Positions 10,299 through 24,100 of a DNA stretch of 64,000 bases are shown here, one piece after another. A model generated the notes under the pieces. That model made no database searches, was not told where the DNA came from, and saw only the letters and a program-made list of their open reading frames with translations. Both the position numbers and the translations under genes were made by a program. The stretch is from Tubulanus polymorphus (taxonomy: Eukaryota > Nemertea > Palaeonemertea > Tubulaniformes > Tubulanidae), in the NCBI RefSeq assembly GCF_964204645.1, contig NC_134036.1:4142001-4206000 (forward strand), read 5' to 3'. The first letter of the stretch is position 1. Each line of letters opens with the position of its first letter.

Positions 10299-12727
10299 AC
10301 AAATTCAAATGTAAAAAAGACTTGGTCCTTAGAAAAGTTTCCGTCATTTTTCAGTTTTGTACGTGATCTCATTATTTCATTTCTTAATATCAAAAATAGA
10401 AACTTGTTAACTGTTTATGAGATGATCGATAGAAATGGATGTTGGTTTGCTTGCGAAACGTTGTGGTTTGGTCGTTGTCTCGGGTGACGTACTAACTGTG
10501 TGAAAATATGGAAGATCTGTTTTTGAAATTGAGCCGATTAAATATTTAATATCGCATGGTGTTTAAGTTTATTTTCGATTATGCACGTCTTTTAAGGTGA
10601 ATCAGCTCGCGTGAAGTGTGGATGATCAGATTTTGAAATCAAGCTGATGAAATATCTAACGTCTGATGTTGCAGTGTATCTGACATTTGCCGAAAGTTCT
10701 CCGGGCTACAGACAACAAATTGACGCCTGTATTCTATACGTGTTTCCATCCGTTCTTATTTCCACTCAAAAATATTGAATTCATTTCTTTATTTTTTTAC
10801 GTTTAGAATTATATATACACATTTATTCGCGTTCATCGTTGAAATTAAAGAAATTAGACCATCGTCGTGTTGAGTCTGAATATAGATAAAAAATAAGAGT
10901 TATCGTTGTTGTGATATCGTCTTCTTTCCCCGATGGAAATATCGGCATTTTAAAACTTAACCGAGGTTCATTTCAGACTAGTCGCCGTCTATGATATCTA
11001 TCAAGTACTATATCAAAAAGCCCACAGTATTGACGAAAAAAAAAACACTAACAAATATGTTTCGTCGAAATTTCGGTGGATTTTTTAATTCATCTTAAGT
11101 TAATTCATTCAAAATGACACCTTAAATAAATCTCCGAAGGTCGAGCTAATCCATAGTTCAGGCCTTTCGGATGCCGTTCGTGGATATTGTGGCGGTTCTC
11201 ATTTTTCTGATAATATAGAATTAATTTCAATTCAAAACCAACAAATCCCTATGGAAAATATGCAGAATATGCAAAATATGCAGAATATCAGCACGTAAGG
11301 AAGTGACAATACGAGGCCAGTCCTAAATGTGAGACATTCAAAAATTTACTAAACTCTATTAAAAACAAACATGACGTAGAAAAACGCAAAAATATGATGA
11401 TAAATCGATACGAAAATCGATGTTTAAAAAAGTGTAAATGAAAAATTAACCAGTTCTTGAGTAATTTTCCATAAAAGTAGAAAAAATCTTTTCAATTCAT
11501 CAACCAAAAATGACCTAGTTAAATACTCATCAGTGCGAGGGTCAACTTACCCAGTCCGAAACGCAACAGTGACTAGGTCAAGTGACCTAGTTTGATACTC
11601 AACAGTGCGGGGCTCAAAGGACCTAGTCAAATACTCATCAATGCAGTGCTCAATAATGGCCTAGTTGAATACGCATCAGTGCGGGGATCAAGTGGCCCAG
11701 TCCAATACTCATCAGTGTGTCCGGGGTTCAACTGACCTAGTTGAATACTCATCAGTGTTGGGGTCAATTGACCCAGTCCAATACTCTTCAGTGTCTCCGG
11801 GGTTCAACAGACCTAGTTGAATACACACCCGTGTGTGCGGGGGACAACTGGCCTAGTTGAATACTCATCAGTGCGGGGGTCAATTGACCTAGTTGAATAC
11901 TCATCAGTGCAGGAGTCAATTGACCTAGTTGAATACTCATTAGTGTGGGGATCAATTGACCTAGTTGAATACTCATCAGTGCAGGAGTCAATTGACCTAG
12001 TTGAAAACTCATCAGTGCAGGAGTCAATTGACCTAGTTGAATACCCATCAGTGCAGGAGTCAATTGACCTAGTTGAATACTCATCAGTGCAGGAGTCAAT
12101 TGACCTAGTTGAATACTCATCAGTTCAGGAGTCAATTGACCTAGTTGAATACTCATCAGTGCAGGAGTCAATTGACCTAGTTGAATACTCATCAGTGCGG
12201 GGATGTAACTGACCTAGTTGATGTAGCTTATCGCAGATGTGAGACTGGTATGATTCTAGTCAGAATGATGAGTTCCATAATCGCACAGTACATCAGCGAC
12301 AATATTATAAAATCGGAATATATGAAAGATTCGCTCCCAGAAAAAACCCTGAACGAAAGATGCGAAATTATTAATCAGAACATTTTTGAAATATAATTGG
12401 ACATAGATATTTACGACATGTGGAAACATGAAAGTGGAAATTGCTGCGCGGATAGATGGTAATAACTGTGAAGCTCGTCCGTAGCTGGTAGTTTCTGTTC
12501 GATCGAACATAAATGACATGAACCGATTTCGACAAAATATCATGCAATGGTTGAAAAATATAGTTATATTCCGAAGTTGCCGAGCCCTGCAACTGATTGG
12601 TAAAACATCTAAATGCTGCATCGATTTTGTAGAGAATTTGAAGATAGAAACTGACACGAACAACTGATCAGTGATTGAAATAAAAAGAACTTGCATCGAT
12701 CATGAATTTCATCGTTGTATCGTGTTG
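10299..12727. other. Intergenic B-C: 3' flank, minisatellite, upstream region
   Basis: No gene seen. The first kilobase matches the 3' flank of A, including the diverged repeat at about 10460-10690 and the 9-bp array near 11259. An AATAAA at about 11114 could be a poly(A) signal but is 0.8 kb from the stop codon. About 190 bp of A-rich sequence (11325-11515) has no counterpart between A and B. It is followed by the long minisatellite and then about 500 bp of upstream sequence shared with B and D. Confidence 0.6.
11511..12222. repeat. 36-bp minisatellite, long array upstream of C
   Basis: About twenty contiguous units of 36 bp. The later units are nearly identical: TCAATTGACCTAGTTGAATA followed by CTCATCAGTGCAGGAG. 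Earlier units are degenerate. Because 36 is a multiple of 3 and the unit lacks stops in some frames, both strands show open frames of about 130 codons. These are by-products of the repeat, not genes. The array ends about 500 bp before the start codon of C. Confidence 0.92.
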
Positions 12728-15700
12728 ATGTTGTTCGGTATGGAGCAGCGACTGAGAGCGCTGTTTATAGCGTCGCTGATCGTCTGTCGAGTTCGCATCG
12801 CGCGCGCTGATCGCGCAGACTCTATCGAGGAATCGTCTGTGACGGTAAGTTTGTCTTGTAACGACACGTGGTACCCGCTAGATTCTACGTCCGGTTACAT
12901 CGTTTCACCGAATTACCCTTCGTTATCGCGCAGTGGTGAATGTCGTTGGTTCATCAACAGTTCTCTAACGCGAACTTTTCACGTCCAAGTTTACTACGAT
13001 ATCGAGCCGTCAATATTCTGTGGTGATAACTATCTTCTCATTTACCGGTCTGACCACAGATTGTGCGGTGATGGAAAACATGAAATCCGCCGTAAAGATT
13101 CGATCTCGTTTATGTTTAGGAGTAACGTCGATAGTGCCCGGGGTAGTCGGGTTTATATAACATATCGTTATGAACGAAATCATTTGACGATTAGTCACGA
13201 TTGCCCCAAAAATGTCGGATTGAACGCATTGCAATCATTGATTGGATATAGATTATCTATACGCTACTTCATTAGGTGTAAATTGTTTTTGGACTGGACC
13301 GGGATGCCGGATGGTTTTGCAATGAATTTGACTTTTATGAAGTCAAGTATGACATTGTATCCAGGCGCTGATTCAGCGACGGCTGTTAAAATCCACGACG
13401 GATGGAACAGCAGCAGTGAGCCTATAGGTCTTATACGAGAACAAACCGGACATCCGCCATCATCATTTTATACTAAAACAAACAAAGCCGTCATATCTCT
13501 CCTTCATCGTCGACGGCAATTTCAGTCGCAGCTTTTAGTCCAGGTTTATAGAATATCAGATTGGAACGTATCTAATCCATTGATTCAGATCTCTAATAAC
13601 GAGTCGGGAGTGCTCATTCCCGATGACAACAGTTTACACGTAATAACTCGATCGAAACACTTACACTGCTGGTCTATCACAGTGCAGGTGTTACAGTACG
13701 TCGTCTTCAACTGGACACGTGATCTCATCACATCCGCTGACGACATCGGTGTATATAAACTAGAAGGGTTACGCGTTGTAGGAACTGATATTTTACTCGG
13801 TTACAACTATCTGCAATCACTGAGTATTAAATCTGACGGCTTCCTGGTCGTATTGTGCGTTTTGAGGGGACAAAAATCAACAAAATCTCGTATAGTTATT
13901 AACTTTAAAATGGAATCACTTTCAATAGAAGATGTACGCGTCGACAAATCTACGGTGAGTATACAATTGAATGATCTTTAAAATTGATGGTTCATATCAT
14001 TTATGAAAGTATCTGATTTGAAGAATATCTGTTGTAGATAAAACAGGGAATATCCTCCTTGTCACATTTCGTGAAGTTTCCGAATAATAAGAGGGCGACA
14101 TTAACGTATAGCATTAATATATTACTATTTAAATGGAAAGTTGATATTTATGAAGAGAATTTGGAACTAACAGATTTATCAGAGAACTGCGAGCGAGCTG
14201 GATTTTACATATTCGACGGTGGTAATTTCACGGCTAGACGATACGGTCCGTATTGTCCTCGTTTATACGCCCCGTACGACCGTAACGTCGTCAGTCTGAT
14301 TACATCAGGTGGATCGGTTACTGTAGTAGCATACGCTTATAACTGGGACGGTCAGTTAACAGTCGGTAAGGAGTCACGCCTCAGATTTCGTCCTACCGAC
14401 TGTGACGGGTATGTTTTAAAGGAGGGAGAACGTCAGATCAACATGACGTCACACTGTCTCGTGATTACACCCGAAAACCGACGCCTCCCTTTGAGAAACA
14501 TCTATATATTATCAGAACACGAATATCAAATCGACCGATGTTTCGAGGATTCATTATTATACGGTGTATGTAGCAGGTATCTGAGATTGAGTAGTCAGTA
14601 TCTCAATAACGGTTTCGTTTTGAACACCGCGAAAATTCGGGTTATGAATCCATTCTGGAATTATCCATTGATAGTTGAACTACGACGTAAATGTCAAAGA
14701 TTGAAGAAAGCCGAGCCGGAAGTTTTATTGCCTGTCATATTGAAAGATGAATGCGGGATATTACAATCACCGAATTATCCAGGATCGTCTGACAATCGAT
14801 TTCAACCGTTATATTTCAATTTCCCAAACGTGGTTCAACGTTACCAATTCCCATACTACAGATTTATAATCAAATATATTGAAATGATACGATGCGAGAA
14901 GGCAGAAACATTAGATAAAGACCCGATTGTAATACAACAATACATTACTGATACAAGTAGTGGTCAAACACATCGACACGAAAATAGAATATGTGACAAT
15001 AACGCGATACTGGGACTTGTGTTTTATAGTTTCAGACATGACAGTATGTACTTCGAGGTGAAAAATTACATACCGACATTTCAAATACAATACACATTAG
15101 AACAGTCGTTACCGGTAAAACAGTTTGAAAATGTCTGTAAATCAGGATTTCTAGATTCGGGAATTTCGTGCGTAAAATACATCAGAGATGAACGTCTGAA
15201 TTGGGAGAATGCTGAATTGTACTGTAGACAGAAGTACGCGGGACATCTACTCAGTCTCAACTCAGAACAGGAAAGGATTTCTATCAAACGATTATTCGCA
15301 ACAGAACTTCTTCTAAATGCCTATTCACAGAAAGCGCTGATAATGATGATTGGATTAAAAATGCAGGTAAAATTCGTTAATATAGCTTTTAAAATTGACA
15401 ATATTCTAAGGAATGTGATGATTCTCTATCTTCGATTCTCAATTCTATTTTCAGCCTAGATCTGGTCATTACACGTGGACTGACGGGAAACCATTGAGCT
15501 ACACAGAGTGGTATAAACCTACAAATAACGACACGATACCAGAAGAAATTCAAGGATTGATATCTCCTCTCAGAAAACAACCGATAAATAACGTCAATAT
15601 GCCGTGTACAGCGATGATACTGAATAATCCACGAGGTTCAGCCAACTGGGTTCGATTCCCCTGCGAAATCGAAGAGGTTCATACGAGTTTCATTTGCGAA

Positions 15701-18688
15701 TCGGAAATAATGAATATAGATAGAACTCTTACAAATTCAACAAATAACGACACATACGAGAAAATACGAGCAAATAAATTTCGAAATAACTCGAGCTGTA
15801 CAATTGGTTGGGTAAGCATAGACAGACAATGCTATCAAATACTGACTGACTGGAACAAACATCGAGGTTTAGATATAAAAGCTGCGAAAGAGATGTGTGA
15901 TAGCATCCGTGGTAAAATAGGCAGAATCAGCAAAAATACGGAAAGAGATATCTTTAAATTGATAAGAGAGTTTCATTACCAACATCAATATAGCTCTATA
16001 CTAACGATGACTTTTAATGACAGACTTCAGGTTATACACCCAATAATCACTAGAGATGAAATTACGTATATTCAATCAGTTAAATGGATGATGAAACAGT
16101 TTGATAACGCGACAGATACAGCGCATTCTGTTTTGTGTTCATACAATGTAACTGATGTAGAGTTATCTTCTATAAGCGGTTGTAAATCGTGGCAGTTTGA
16201 ATGTAACGATCGAAGATGTATCAGCGACCATCGCGTATGTGATACTAGAAACGACTGTCAACACGGTGAAGATGAACTCAATTGTACGGATATCAGTTTA
16301 CACAGTCATTTTCAATGCAATGATGGTCAGGTGATATCAATAAGTGGATTGTGTGACTTCATACAGGATTGTGTCGATGGTTCTGATGAGAAATATTGCT
16401 TTCATCCCCCGTGTTTGTCCGAACAATTTCGCTGTGACAGTGGCCAATGTATAAGTAGGTCGGACAGATGTAATGGATTTACTGATTGTAAGGACGACTC
16501 CGATGAAATGGGATGCACCACTCAAATGTGTCAAGGATTCCTGTGTAACAGTGGAGACTGCATCAGTTCTGAGTTGTATCAGGATGGTGTCGTGGATTGT
16601 AGTGGAAGCCTCGAAGAAGATGAATTAGTAACATCTTCAAATGTTACAGTGAATCCTACTGTTCAGTGCAATAATGAAAACTACTGCACGACTAACTTTA
16701 CAAATCTTTGTTCGAAATCCGATGAACAAAGATGTTCTTTCAATTCTCCTTATTGTTATGCAAGACTTTACAGATGTATTCTAGATAAAATGACAAATGG
16801 TTTCCCAGTTTGTAGAAATCTTGAGCACGTTTTGAGATGTGAAGAATTTGAATGTCCAGCTGGTACTGTAAAATGTCCAGCATCGTACTGTATACCGATC
16901 AGACAAGTGTGCGATGGTCAATCAGATTGTCCTAATTCAGAAGATGAGCAAAACTGCGAGACATTTTCATGTCCGGGAATGTTTAAATGTGGTCAGGAAA
17001 ATCGATGTATCCCACAATCTGAAGTGTGTGATGGAATCATTAATTGTAAACATACAACTGATGACGAGGCTTTCTGTAATGTCACGTGTCCTAAGGGCTG
17101 TAAATGTCAAGGTTATTTGATCGATTGTGAAAATGCTCGTTTATCAAGTATTACTGGTCTTTTTTCAGCATCAAGTCGAGTTTTAATTCTGTCAAATAAC
17201 GGAATTGTTCTGACCCAGTCAACGTTTACTGGTTTCGTGTATCTTCGAATGCTCAACATCTCCTTCAATGAATTGTCGTACATTTTACCAAACTCGTTCA
17301 CAAACCTGCATAATCTACATACATTAGACCTGACATACAACAACATAACATCATTATCTACGAATACATTCACCGGTTTGTATAGTTTGAAACAGTTATT
17401 GATTACTGAAAATCCAATACGTCATTTAGAGGATGATACCTTCCAAGATTTGAAGGCACTCGAAATTCTCGATCTTCAAGGCCTTTCGTTGTTGGTACTT
17501 GGTAGAAATGTATTCAGGGGTTTATCTGCATTACAGTCGTTGAATATCAGCAGTAACAGAATCCATCATATTTCACGATATGCTTTTTCAGGATTGAATG
17601 AAGTTAGAATTCTCGATGTCACCAATAACTCTGAATTCATTTCAACACAGACAGGCGTTTTCGTCAATCTGACATCATTAGTCTCCTTAGCGTCTGATGC
17701 TTACAAATTCTGTTGCATGGCTCCGAACGTTGAACAGTGCCTTCCCGAAGCTGATCAATTTTCCTCGTGTTCTGATCTGATGGGTAACACAGTTCTCAGA
17801 GCTATCATCTGGGTCATCGCTGCGTTCAGTTTTTTAGCGAACGGTGGCGTCATTTTATTTCGGCTTCGGTCAATTCGACTCTCGCCTTCCGAAAAGCGTA
17901 ACACATCGTCTGACATCCTTATAATCAATATCGCAGCTTGTGATTTTTTGATGTCGATTTATTTGTTTTTGATCGCGGGAGCAGATTACGTCTATAAAGG
18001 AGAATATTTCCTAAATTCTGAAACTTGGACGGACAGTTCATTGTGTACTATCGCTGGATTTACGGTGACTATTTCTTGTGAGGGCTCATTAACGTTTCTG
18101 TTTATTCTAACGCGTCATAGATTCTCAAATGTCATTAATCCATTTTCTGGAAGCCCGATAACATCTCCGAGATATGTATCAATGATTTGTTGCATATGTT
18201 GGTTATCAATTAGTACTATTTCTATAATACCACTGTCACAGTCATCTTTCTTCGGGAACAACTTCTATGGCAGTACCGGAGTTTGTTTACCGATGAATTT
18301 AATTTCTATTGATGTCAACGCCTGGCAATATTCATTTGCCATTTTCACCGTCTTAAACTATGTCATACTTGCTACAATAATGGCGACTTATGCGCAAATG
18401 TACAGACACGTATCTGGAAGTAGGTCTGGTTCGGGTAGAATCGACCCTACAGAACTCATCTTGGCACGCAGGAGTTTGGTCATAAATCTTTGTAATTCAT
18501 TTTGCTGGCTGCCGTTAATTATCGTTCAGTTTTGCGCGGTATTACGGATAGAAATACCGAATCAGGTGGCGGCTTGGCTGGCGGTTCTTTTTTTACCGGT
18601 CAACTCGTCCCTCAATCCCCTTCTTTACACCATACTGACTATCGATATGAAATCAATACGGGCAAAAACTAAACGCTCACGGCATTAG
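12728..18688 (+). CDS. Receptor copy C: chimeric CUB / lectin / LDLa / LRR / 7TM receptor
   Basis: Exons 12728-13954, 14038-15366 and 15455-18688 give 1929 residues, the same layout as B. Splice sites are ACG/GTGAGT, TTGTAG, CAG/GTAAAA and TTTTCAG; both introns are phase 0. ATG 12728 (or 12740) starts the signal peptide. Exon 1 and the first 400 bp of exon 2 are the same as copy D. From the 51-bp window 14436-14486 onwards the gene is the same as copy B, including introns and 3' flank, except for the two bases noted under the duplication (one changes Arg to Ile just after the first lectin domain). C is therefore a D-5'/B-3' hybrid with an intact frame. Domain order and expected surface role are as for B. 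If the duplication is an assembly error, this gene does not exist as a separate locus. Confidence 0.8.
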
Positions 18689-21117
18689 ACAAATTCAAAT
18701 GTAAAAAAGACTTGGTCCTTAGAAAAGTTTCCGTCATTTTTCAGTTTTGTACGTGATCTCATTATTTCATTTCTTAATATCAAAAATAGAAACTTGTTAA
18801 CTGTTTATGAGATGATCGATAGAAATGGATGTTGGTTTGCTTGCGAAACGTTGTGGTTTGGTCGTTGTCTCGGGTGACGTACTAACTGTGTGAAAATATG
18901 GAAGATCTGTTTTTGAAATTGAGCCGATTAAATATTTAATATCGCATGGTGTTTAAGTTTATTTTCGATTATGCACGTCTTTTAAGGTGAATCAGCTCGC
19001 GTGAAGTGTGGATGATCAGATTTTGAAATCAAGCTGATGAAATATCTAACGTCTGATGTTGCAGTGTATCTGACATTTGCCGAAAGTTCTCCGGGCTACA
19101 GACAACAAATTGACGCCTGTATTCTATACGTGTTTCCATCCGTTCTTATTTCCACTCAAAAATATTGAATTCATTTCTTTATTTTTTTACGTTTAGAATT
19201 ATATATACACATTTATTCGCGTTCATCGTTGAAATTAAAGAAATTAGACCATCGTCGTGTTGAGTCTGAATATAGATAAAAAATAAGAGTTATCGTTGTT
19301 GTGATATCGTCTTCTTTCCCCGATGGAAATATCGGCATTTTAAAACTTAACCGAGGTTCATTTCAGACTAGTCGCCGTCTATGATATCTATCAAGTACTA
19401 TATCAAAAAGCCCACAGTATTGACGAAAAAAAAAACACTAACAAATATGTTTCGTCGAAATTTCGGTGGATTTTTTAATTCATCTTAAGTTAATTCATTC
19501 AAAATGACACCTTAAATAAATCTCCGAAGGTCGAGCTAATCCATAGTTCAGGCCTTTCGGATGCCGTTCGTGGATATTGTGGCGGTTCTCATTTTTCTGA
19601 TAATATAGAATTAATTTCAATTCAAAACCAACAAATCCCTATGGAAAATATGCAGAATATGCAAAATATGCAGAATATCAGCACGTAAGGAAGTGACAAT
19701 ACGAGGCCAGTCCTAAATGTGAGACATTCAAAAATTTACTAAACTCTATTAAAAACAAACATGACGTAGAAAAACGCAAAAATATGATGATAAATCGATA
19801 CGAAAATCGATGTTTAAAAAAGTGTAAATGAAAAATTAACCAGTTCTTGAGTAATTTTCCATAAAAGTAGAAAAAATCTTTTCAATTCATCAACCAAAAA
19901 TGACCTAGTTAAATACTCATCAGTGCGAGGGTCAACTTACCCAGTCCGAAACGCAACAGTGACTAGGTCAAGTGACCTAGTTTGATACTCAACAGTGCGG
20001 GGCTCAAAGGACCTAGTCAAATACTCATCAATGCAGTGCTCAATAATGGCCTAGTTGAATACGCATCAGTGCGGGGATCAAGTGGCCCAGTCCAATACTC
20101 ATCAGTGTGTCCGGGGTTCAACTGACCTAGTTGAATACTCATCAGTGTTGGGGTCAATTGACCCAGTCCAATACTCTTCAGTGTCTCCGGGGTTCAACAG
20201 ACCTAGTTGAATACACACCCGTGTGTGCGGGGGACAACTGGCCTAGTTGAATACTCATCAGTGCGGGGGTCAATTGACCTAGTTGAATACTCATCAGTGC
20301 AGGAGTCAATTGACCTAGTTGAATACTCATTAGTGTGGGGATCAATTGACCTAGTTGAATACTCATCAGTGCAGGAGTCAATTGACCTAGTTGAAAACTC
20401 ATCAGTGCAGGAGTCAATTGACCTAGTTGAATACCCATCAGTGCAGGAGTCAATTGACCTAGTTGAATACTCATCAGTGCAGGAGTCAATTGACCTAGTT
20501 GAATACTCATCAGTTCAGGAGTCAATTGACCTAGTTGAATACTCATCAGTGCAGGAGTCAATTGACCTAGTTGAATACTCATCAGTGCGGGGATGTAACT
20601 GACCTAGTTGATGTAGCTTATCGCAGATGTGAGACTGGTATGATTCTAGTCAGAATGATGAGTTCCATAATCGCACAGTACATCAGCGACAATATTATAA
20701 AATCGGAATATATGAAAGATTCGCTCCCAGAAAAAACCCTGAACGAAAGATGCGAAATTATTAATCAGAACATTTTTGAAATATAATTGGACATAGATAT
20801 TTACGACATGTGGAAACATGAAAGTGGAAATTGCTGCGCGGATAGATGGTAATAACTGTGAAGCTCGTCCGTAGCTGGTAGTTTCTGTTCGATCGAACAT
20901 AAATGACATGAACCGATTTCGACAAAATATCATGCAATGGTTGAAAAATATAGTTATATTCCGAAGTTGCCGAGCCCTGCAACTGATTGGTAAAACATCT
21001 AAATGCTGCATCGATTTTGTAGAGAATTTGAAGATAGAAACTGACACGAACAACTGATCAGTGATTGAAATAAAAAGAACTTGCATCGATCATGAATTTC
21101 ATCGTTGTATCGTGTTG
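18689..21117. other. Intergenic C-D, copy of intergenic B-C
   Basis: The same sequence as 10299-12727 within what I could compare by eye: 3' flank repeat at about 18850-19080, 9-bp array near 19649, A-rich stretch, 36-bp minisatellite and shared upstream region. No gene is seen. Confidence 0.7.
19901..20612. repeat. 36-bp minisatellite, long array upstream of D
   Basis: Same array, unit for unit, as the one upstream of C, 8,390 bp further on. Equal unit number and equal variants argue for very recent duplication or for an assembly copy. Confidence 0.92.
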
Positions 21118-24100
21118 ATGTTGTTCGGTATGGAGCAGCGACTGAGAGCGCTGTTTATAGCGTCGCTGATCGTCTGTCGAGTTCGCATCGCGCGCGCTGA
21201 TCGCGCAGACTCTATCGAGGAATCGTCTGTGACGGTAAGTTTGTCTTGTAACGACACGTGGTACCCGCTAGATTCTACGTCCGGTTACATCGTTTCACCG
21301 AATTACCCTTCGTTATCGCGCAGTGGTGAATGTCGTTGGTTCATCAACAGTTCTCTAACGCGAACTTTTCACGTCCAAGTTTACTACGATATCGAGCCGT
21401 CAATATTCTGTGGTGATAACTATCTTCTCATTTACCGGTCTGACCACAGATTGTGCGGTGATGGAAAACATGAAATCCGCCGTAAAGATTCGATCTCGTT
21501 TATGTTTAGGAGTAACGTCGATAGTGCCCGGGGTAGTCGGGTTTATATAACATATCGTTATGAACGAAATCATTTGACGATTAGTCACGATTGCCCCAAA
21601 AATGTCGGATTGAACGCATTGCAATCATTGATTGGATATAGATTATCTATACGCTACTTCATTAGGTGTAAATTGTTTTTGGACTGGACCGGGATGCCGG
21701 ATGGTTTTGCAATGAATTTGACTTTTATGAAGTCAAGTATGACATTGTATCCAGGCGCTGATTCAGCGACGGCTGTTAAAATCCACGACGGATGGAACAG
21801 CAGCAGTGAGCCTATAGGTCTTATACGAGAACAAACCGGACATCCGCCATCATCATTTTATACTAAAACAAACAAAGCCGTCATATCTCTCCTTCATCGT
21901 CGACGGCAATTTCAGTCGCAGCTTTTAGTCCAGGTTTATAGAATATCAGATTGGAACGTATCTAATCCATTGATTCAGATCTCTAATAACGAGTCGGGAG
22001 TGCTCATTCCCGATGACAACAGTTTACACGTAATAACTCGATCGAAACACTTACACTGCTGGTCTATCACAGTGCAGGTGTTACAGTACGTCGTCTTCAA
22101 CTGGACACGTGATCTCATCACATCCGCTGACGACATCGGTGTATATAAACTAGAAGGGTTACGCGTTGTAGGAACTGATATTTTACTCGGTTACAACTAT
22201 CTGCAATCACTGAGTATTAAATCTGACGGCTTCCTGGTCGTATTGTGCGTTTTGAGGGGACAAAAATCAACAAAATCTCGTATAGTTATTAACTTTAAAA
22301 TGGAATCACTTTCAATAGAAGATGTACGCGTCGACAAATCTACGGTGAGTATACAATTGAATGATCTTTAAAATTGATGGTTCATATCATTTATGAAAGT
22401 ATCTGATTTGAAGAATATCTGTTGTAGATAAAACAGGGAATATCCTCCTTGTCACATTTCGTGAAGTTTCCGAATAATAAGAGGGCGACATTAACGTATA
22501 GCATTAATATATTACTATTTAAATGGAAAGTTGATATTTATGAAGAGAATTTGGAACTAACAGATTTATCAGAGAACTGCGAGCGAGCTGGATTTTACAT
22601 ATTCGACGGTGGTAATTTCACGGCTAGACGATACGGTCCGTATTGTCCTCGTTTATACGCCCCGTACGACCGTAACGTCGTCAGTCTGATTACATCAGGT
22701 GGATCGGTTACTGTAGTAGCATACGCTTATAACTGGGACGGTCAGTTAACAGTCGGTAAGGAGTCACGCCTCAGATTTCGTCCTACCGACTGTGACGGGT
22801 ATGTTTTAAAGGAGGGAGAACGTCAGATCAACATGACGTCACACTGTCTCGTGATTACACCCGAAAACCGACGCCTTCCTTTGAGAAATATTTATATATT
22901 ATCCGAACACGAATATCAAATTGACCGATGCTTTCGGGATTCTTTATTGTACGGTGTATGTAGCAGGTATCTGAGATTGAGTAGTCAGATTCTCAATAAC
23001 GGTTTCGTTTTGAACACCGCGAAAATTCGGGTTATGAATCCATTCTGGAATTATCCATTGATAGTTGAACTACGACGCAAATGTCAAAGATTGAAGAAAT
23101 CCGAGCAGGACATTCTAATGCCTGTCATGTTGAAAGATGAATGCGGGATATTACAATCACCGAATTATCCTGGATCGTCTGAGTATCGATTTCAACCGTT
23201 ATATTTCAATTTCCCAAACGTGATTCAACGTTACCAATTCCAATACTACAGATTTATAATCAAATATATAGAAATGATACGATGCGAGAAGGCAGTGACA
23301 AGAGACAAGGACCCGATTGTAATACAACAACTAGTCAGAGATAGCGGTCAAATACATCGACACGAAAATAAAATATGTGACAATAACGCGATAACGGGAC
23401 TTGTGTTTTATAGTTTAAGAGATGAGATCCTGTGGTTTGAGGTGAAAAGTCACATACCGACATTTCAAATACAATACACATTAGAACAGTCGTTACCGGT
23501 AAAACAGTTTGAAAATGTCTGTAAATCAGGATTTCTAGATTCGGGAATTTCCTGCGTTAAATACATCAGAGATGAACGTCTGAATTGGGAGAATGCTGAA
23601 TTGTACTGTAGACAGAAGTACGCGGGACATCTACTCAGTATCAACTCAGAACGGGAGATGATGGCTATCAAGACGTTATTCGCTACAAAACTTCTTTTGA
23701 AGGCATATTCACAGAAAGCGCTCATATTGATAATTGGATTAAAAATGCAGGTGAAATTCGTTAATATAGTTTCCAAATATTTCCTTTTTAAAATGGACAA
23801 TCTTTTAAGGAATGTGATAATTCTCTATCTTCGATTCTCAATTCTATTTTCAGCCTAGATCTGGTCATTACATGTGGACTGACGGGAAACCATTGAGCTA
23901 CACAGAGTGGTATAAACCTACAAATAACGACACGATACCAGAAGTTATTCGAGGATTGATATCTCCTCTCAGAAAACAACCGATAAATGACGTCAATATG
24001 CCGTGTACAGCGATGATACTGAATAATCCACGAGGATCGGCGAACTGGGTTCGATTCCCCTGCGAGATCGAAGAGGTTCATACCAGTTTCATTTGCGAAT

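Larger units (their letters stand above)
6046..14435 (+). repeat. 8,390-bp tandem duplication, unit 1
   Basis: From 6046 on, the sequence equals that 8,390 bp downstream, through the rest of B, the intergenic region and the 5' half of C. At 6045/14435 the copies still differ (G/A). The second boundary is marked by 14487/22877 (C/T). The 51 bp at 6046-6096, 14436-14486 and 22826-22876 are the same in B, C and D, so the join lies in that window within exon 2. Only two differences were found by eye inside the units: 7253/15643 (G/C, silent) and 7318/15708 (G/T, Arg to Ile). Confidence 0.9.
14436..22825 (+). repeat. 8,390-bp tandem duplication, unit 2
   Basis: Second unit: the 3' part of C, the C-D intergenic region with its minisatellite, and the 5' part of D. 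Its end is set by 22877, where D departs from C. All features inside lie exactly 8,390 bp after those of unit 1, including every unit of the minisatellite, which would normally be the first part to change. Confidence 0.9.

Noticed and set aside
11788-12212. Open frames of about 130 codons on both strands (repeated 8,390 bp on) with 12-residue repeats
   Set aside because: They are translations of the 36-bp minisatellite, whose length is a multiple of three. Both strands are open equally and there is no start context or neighbouring exon.
11511-12222. Regular 36-bp repeats that could suggest a CRISPR array
   Set aside because: Units are directly adjacent with no unique spacers, the DNA is from an animal genome, and no cas genes are present.
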